Part shown: positions 5,903-9,028 of the stretch, piece by piece
Layout of the letters: each line of letters begins with the position of its first letter
Numbering within the stretch: position 1 is the stretch's first letter
Assembly (NCBI GenBank): GCA_009779515.1
Contig: WREE01000084.1
Span: 1-9,028, forward strand
DNA length: 9,028 nucleotides
Source of the DNA: Symbiobacteriaceae bacterium
GTDB lineage: Bacteria; Bacillota; JAAYKD01; WRDA01
Reading direction: 5' to 3'
The notes under the pieces: generated by a model
What the model was told of the DNA's origin: nothing
Databases searched by the model: none
The model's input: the letters and a program-made list of their open reading frames with translations, nothing else
Made by a program: the position numbers and the translations under genes

Positions 5903-8626
5903 CTACCTGACCTTAATGCATACCATAGGAGGATACTCTGGGGTAATCTTCCGAAAAATGCCTCGTAAATAGACCGCCTCGGCAGGCATGGTAAAAGTTA
6001 TCTTAGGGGAGTTCGGTTGGGATAGCATCAAACCTTGAGGGGAGACTACCTCCCAGCGATGGAAGGTATAACCTTCGATACTCCCTGCCTCTACGGTGAC
6101 TGTAGCTTCCGGTAAATATTCGCCGGCACCCACAGCCCCACTTCCGGCAGTTTCGAGTTTAACTTCATAGCGTAAAGGTTCTGACACTGGGGCGACTTGA
6201 ATAATAGCTACATTGCTGCGTAGCGGTGTTGCTCCCGAGGAGCGGACTTCACAAAAGTAGAAGTAAGTTCCGGCGTTTAGGTTACCGGGTAGGGTAAAGA
6301 TGTTTCCCGTGGCGCCGGCTATAGCTACCCCCGATTTGTTGCTATCACTGCTACTTTGGTACCATAAATACCTTAACTCTTTTTCCGGCGACACCGTAGC
6401 TGCCACCTGCAACTCGGCAACAATTTCTCCTGCTGTTACTAGCGTCAGAGGAGTCGGGTGACTGGTGATGGTGATGACGGCATTAGGTTCCACGATAATA
6501 TAAAAATCGCCGCTAACACTATCTCCCAGTTGTAGCTTAAGAGGCGGTAAGTTTTCGATATCGATGTTAGGGGCAATGGTCAGGGAGAGGCGACCAACTC
6601 CGTTGTCCACCTCAAAGAGGACAAAGTTCACTCCCGGGGGAGGGTCGATAAGGGTTAAAGAGTGAAGAGGACCGTTAATGATATTCGTGGTGGCAACGTC
6701 TATCTGGTACTCCCCGCCCTCCCCAACCCGGGTAAAGATAGCGGCTGTATGCAGGGCAACTTCCGGAGGTTCAGGATTAATAAAAATAATATCGGATGCG
6801 GGGGAGCTAGCAGAGAGAGCGGGAGGTAAGATATACTCCCCATGGCGTGTGTAGGGCGAAGAGCCGCCAGCAAAGGTGCCTATATAACTGTCCAATGTCC
6901 AAAGTCCTAATAAAGCGCTATCGCCACGGGATAAGGCAATGGTTTCCGCCAGGCTAGAACGATTACTAACCAGAAGCCGGGCGGTGTTACTATTGAAGCA
7001 GACCGAACTTGTAGGGAGGTTTTCACTTCCTCGGGCAAAGCCTGAAGAACCACTCCCTCCCAAGGTTTCCAGACGAACCGCTCCCTGGAGGGTAAGAGTG
7101 CAACTTAAGGGGAGGTAGATGCCGGCTCGGTTGGCACTACCGCCACAACGCAAGGTGACAGGTATAATACCGATATTGCGCAGGAGTAGGTTGCTGCCGG
7201 CTTGGGAGGACAAGCCATAGCCATAGCTTCTCTCTCCGTTACCCAAAGCCCAGACGAAGCTGCTGCCGGAAGCGCTCTTGTAAAGGTTAATGGTAGCTGA
7301 GGTAGAAATGCCGGGACCACCATCTCCTCCCAGGGGGACAAAGGAAGCTTCGTTATGGAGACGAATGGTCGTCTCTTGGTGGAGCAAAAGTCCGGCACCT
7401 TCATTGTAACTGTTGTTGATGTTGCTACCGCCAATGGGTTGAAAGGCAGTGGTAAATAAAGTGAGATCTAGAGTCAGTGGCAAGGTGCTACTCAGAGCCA
7501 GCCCGGCTCCCCGCCTTCCCCCCAGGGCGTCTATATATTGACCCTTAAGGGTTAAGTTGCGTGCTGTATAGATGCCATGTCCCGGGGAAGTGGCGTTGAC
7601 CGATCCGGCAAAGGTAACCGTGTTCCCCGAATTTTCTATAGTGTCTAAGGCGTTAGCGCCACCGCCCTTGAATTCCAAACCGTGACCGGAGGCGCCCCCT
7701 TGAAAACGAGATAGTCCGACATTATTAAAGGAAATAACCCGCTCCTCGACGCCGCACCCTTCGCTAAAATAGATACCACTGCCGTTACCGGCGCCTTCGA
7801 AGTTGAGGGAAGCCAACCCTTGGACAGAGAGGTAAAAACTAACAGTATTGCCATACAGATATAAACCGCTCCCCAAACCCTGCTCATAGCTTCTTCCGAC
7901 GAGGTTGCCGCTACCGGCAATGGCTACCGAACTGGCGTAGTTAAAGCGTAAAGCGCCGCTGGTGGTTGCTGACCCGCCTGTATGGCTATACTCAGCTATT
8001 ACTGGGGAATTGACGGTAAAGATATTGTGGCCACCGCCGTTGAAATCGATACCGTAACTGCGTCCTCTAGCAATGAGGCTTCCCGTCCCGGAAATGGTAA
8101 GGGTATTTTTCGCTGCTAAAGCCACTCCTAAACTATTCTCGATGATACAGCTTCCCACCAGATGCAACACTTTTTCCGTACCCCAAGTGAACTCTACGGT
8201 GGGAGAGCTGTTCCCTCCTTGGAGATAACAGTTCTCCAAAGTCAGCGTATCGATGCCTGCTAGGCGTAGCGGCAAAGGAAAGGGGTAGGCGCCTTTAATG
8301 GTTAAAGCAGTATCGGCAGGTAGGGTGATAGTGGCTTCTCCCAAAGTTGTGCCAACGGGAAGAGAGGTAGGCAGGTAGCTAAAATCTAAGATATCTCCGT
8401 TTTGCAGGGAGATGCTGCCACTCTGCAAGGTTGCCCAGCTGTACTCGTTAGTGTGCAGACCTTGGGAGGAGTAGAGTATGGTATAAGTGGTGGCACCCCA
8501 AACTTTTGTTAGCACGGCAATCAGAAAAACCAAAGTCAAGCTCAGGGTTAGTCTTATTAGTAGATATTTTTTATTACTGTTTCTCTGGTTATCAATAGCC
8601 AAGCTAAAAAAAATGGGTTGTTCCAC
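5903..8626 (-). CDS. Large secreted surface protein: beta-helix region, Ig-like domain and InlB-type B-repeat domain
   Basis: This 907-aa protein starts at GTG. An N-terminal basic segment (RNSNKK) and a hydrophobic stretch (about 21-40) ending near VWGA form a signal peptide or anchor. Residues about 50-580 are rich in Gly, Ser, Asn and Leu and carry a recurring GxG[IL]-hydrophobic turn: GSGLYLY (252), GSGIYFS (282), GHGLEFK (314), GHGIYTA (349), GAGLALS (373), GAGLLLH (410), GPGISTS (437), GYGLSSQ (469) and AGIYLP (501). This is typical of a right-handed parallel beta-helix. A beta-rich segment follows (about 616-712), then an Ig-like domain (about 720-811, with LRYLWYQSS and GTYFYFCEV), then a domain like divergent InlB B-repeats (818-893, VTVEAGSIEGYTFHRWEV). 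No LPXTG, SLH or other wall anchor is seen, so it may be released or held by the N-terminal segment. No catalytic motif is evident; ligand or adhesive function is unknown. Confidence 0.85.
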   Translation of the reverse strand: MEQPIFFSLAIDNQRNSNKKYLLIRLTLSLTLVFLIAVLTKVWGATTYTILYSSQGLHTNEYSWATLQSGSISLQNGDILDFSYLPTSLPVGTTLGEATITLPADTALTIKGAYPFPLPLRLAGIDTLTLENCYLQGGNSSPTVEFTWGTEKVLHLVGSCIIENSLGVALAAKNTLTISGTGSLIARGRSYGIDFNGGGHNIFTVNSPVIAEYSHTGGSATTSGALRFNYASSVAIAGSGNLVGRSYEQGLGSGLYLYGNTVSFYLSVQGLASLNFEGAGNGSGIYFSEGCGVEERVISFNNVGLSRFQGGASGHGLEFKGGGANALDTIENSGNTVTFAGSVNATSPGHGIYTARNLTLKGQYIDALGGRRGAGLALSSTLPLTLDLTLFTTAFQPIGGSNINNSYNEGAGLLLHQETTIRLHNEASFVPLGGDGGPGISTSATINLYKSASGSSFVWALGNGERSYGYGLSSQAGSNLLLRNIGIIPVTLRCGGSANRAGIYLPLSCTLTLQGAVRLETLGGSGSSGFARGSENLPTSSVCFNSNTARLLVSNRSSLAETIALSRGDSALLGLWTLDSYIGTFAGGSSPYTRHGEYILPPALSASSPASDIIFINPEPPEVALHTAAIFTRVGEGGEYQIDVATTNIINGPLHSLTLIDPPPGVNFVLFEVDNGVGRLSLTIAPNIDIENLPPLKLQLGDSVSGDFYIIVEPNAVITITSHPTPLTLVTAGEIVAELQVAATVSPEKELRYLWYQSSSDSNKSGVAIAGATGNIFTLPGNLNAGTYFYFCEVRSSGATPLRSNVAIIQVAPVSEPLRYEVKLETAGSGAVGAGEYLPEATVTVEAGSIEGYTFHRWEVVSPQGLMLSQPNSPKITFTMPAEAVYLRGIFRKITPEYPPMVCIKVR

Positions 8627-8633
8627 CGGGAAT

Positions 8634-8640
8634 CCTCCTT
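8634..8640 (-). promoter_or_regulatory. Strong ribosome binding site fixing the GTG start of the surface-protein gene
   Basis: AAGGAGG on the minus strand is followed by 7 nt (ATTCCCG) and the GTG at 8626-8624. No upstream in-frame ATG has a comparable site, so the GTG is the preferred start. Confidence 0.85.
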
Positions 8641-8843
8641 TGAGCTGCTGAATACCTTGCTACAATCCTCCCTTTCCTTCGACATTCGGGCAATGCTTTC
8701 CTTTTACTTTACGGCCACGCATCCTAAACTGGACTCTACCGTAGGTATGAAGTTACATTTAAGCTCATATACTTCCCTATTCCCGTGGCGTAGTGCCACT
8801 TGTCCCTTGAAAAAATATTTTTTAAAAAGTGCTTATTAAGTGG
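8641..8843. other. Divergent intergenic region between the surface-protein gene and the rRNA operon
   Basis: The two transcription units point away from each other across this stretch. A small hairpin GTGGC-GTAGT-GCCAC lies at 8785-8799, followed by an AT-rich tract from 8808. I could not identify a convincing minus-strand promoter for the surface-protein gene. No gene is supported in either direction. Confidence 0.6.
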
Positions 8844-8872
8844 TTGACATCTTTGTTTGGATAAGGTATTAT
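8808..8872 (+). promoter_or_regulatory. rRNA operon promoter with UP-like element
   Basis: TTGACA (8844-8849), a 17-nt spacer and TATTAT (8867-8872) form a near-consensus housekeeping promoter. Just upstream, 8808-8829 is almost pure A/T with A- and T-tracts, at the position of an UP element that boosts rRNA promoters. The start point would lie near 8879-8880. The downstream leader and its direction identify this as a promoter for ribosomal RNA. Confidence 0.85.
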
Positions 8873-8878
8873 AGCGAA

Positions 8879-9028
8879 GCGCCCCAAGGAAAGGGTAACT
8901 AGAGCTTGGGGAAAGCAGCACGGTCCTTGAAAAACGAACAGCGCAAAGAAAATGCCAGTCAATGAAACCTGCGAAACTACCCCTTGTGCAGGGTAGGGAG
9001 CGCAGGAGATTAATGAGAGCCAGAAATA
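8879..9028 (+). other. 5' leader of an rRNA operon, 16S rRNA gene expected just beyond the window
   Basis: The leader contains a hairpin CCCCAAG/CTTGGGG (8882-8888/8905-8911). A boxA-like GGTCCTTGAAAA (8922-8933) is followed by ACGAACAG, as found before rRNA genes in Gram-positive bacteria. An interrupted stem pairs CCTGCG with CGCAGG (8968-8973/9001-9006), with CTACCC/GGGTAG (8977-8982/8991-8996) inside. The conserved 16S start (AGAGTTTGATC) is not reached by 9028, so the mature rRNA begins after the window. Leader hairpins of this kind take part in antitermination and RNase III processing. Confidence 0.8.

Noticed and set aside
8618..8839. 73-residue open frame on the plus strand in the divergent gap
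   Set aside because: It covers the surface-protein RBS and the UP-like tract and lacks an SD or any recognisable feature.

Overview
The window looks like a chromosomal segment of an anaerobic, Clostridia-like member of the Bacillota. This rests on strong Shine-Dalgarno sites, TTG and GTG starts next to ATG, an rRNA leader of the Gram-positive type (promoter, then a 'GGTCCTTGAAAA' box), roughly even GC content and sodium-linked membrane proteins. No species can be named from the sequence alone. No phage, IS element, CRISPR array or conventional defence system is visible.

Positions 1-305 hold no gene but a dense run of short inverted repeats. Positions 306-2640 (+) are a two-gene overlapping operon. 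It encodes a 522-aa DUF1538 membrane protein made of two homologous halves, and a 267-aa protein with two PII-like domains joined by a charged linker. The second PII domain has its own internal ribosome binding site and ATG. Positions 2641-2947 form a structured intergenic region whose alternative pairings resemble a regulatory leader. Positions 2948-4138 (+) encode an OadB/GcdB/MmdB-type beta subunit of a sodium-pumping decarboxylase, and 4169-4879 (+) a soluble acidic protein of unknown function. The alpha, biotin-carrier and delta subunits are not here. Taken together, 306-4879 reads as a sodium/cation membrane-energetics block: a probable cation antiporter with a PII-type sensor, followed by a sodium pump subunit.

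Positions 4880-5127 carry three successive hairpins, the first a perfect 18-bp stem. The remaining genes up to 8626 are on the minus strand. Reading in their own direction, they are a 907-aa secreted beta-helix surface protein (GTG start, strong SD), then three bases later a 219-aa 16S rRNA A1408 methyltransferase of the NpmA/KamB aminoglycoside-resistance family, then tRNA-Thr(CGU) with its own promoter overlapping the 3' end of the methyltransferase gene.

From about 8808 the plus strand has an AT-rich UP-like element, a near-consensus promoter (TTGACA, 17 nt, TATTAT) and a structured rRNA leader. The 16S rRNA gene itself should begin just beyond the right edge. The most noteworthy items are the NpmA-like methyltransferase in a chromosomal, rRNA-operon-adjacent position and coupled to a surface protein gene, the doubly duplicated DUF1538/PII pair with an internal translation start, and the structured leader before the sodium-pump gene.
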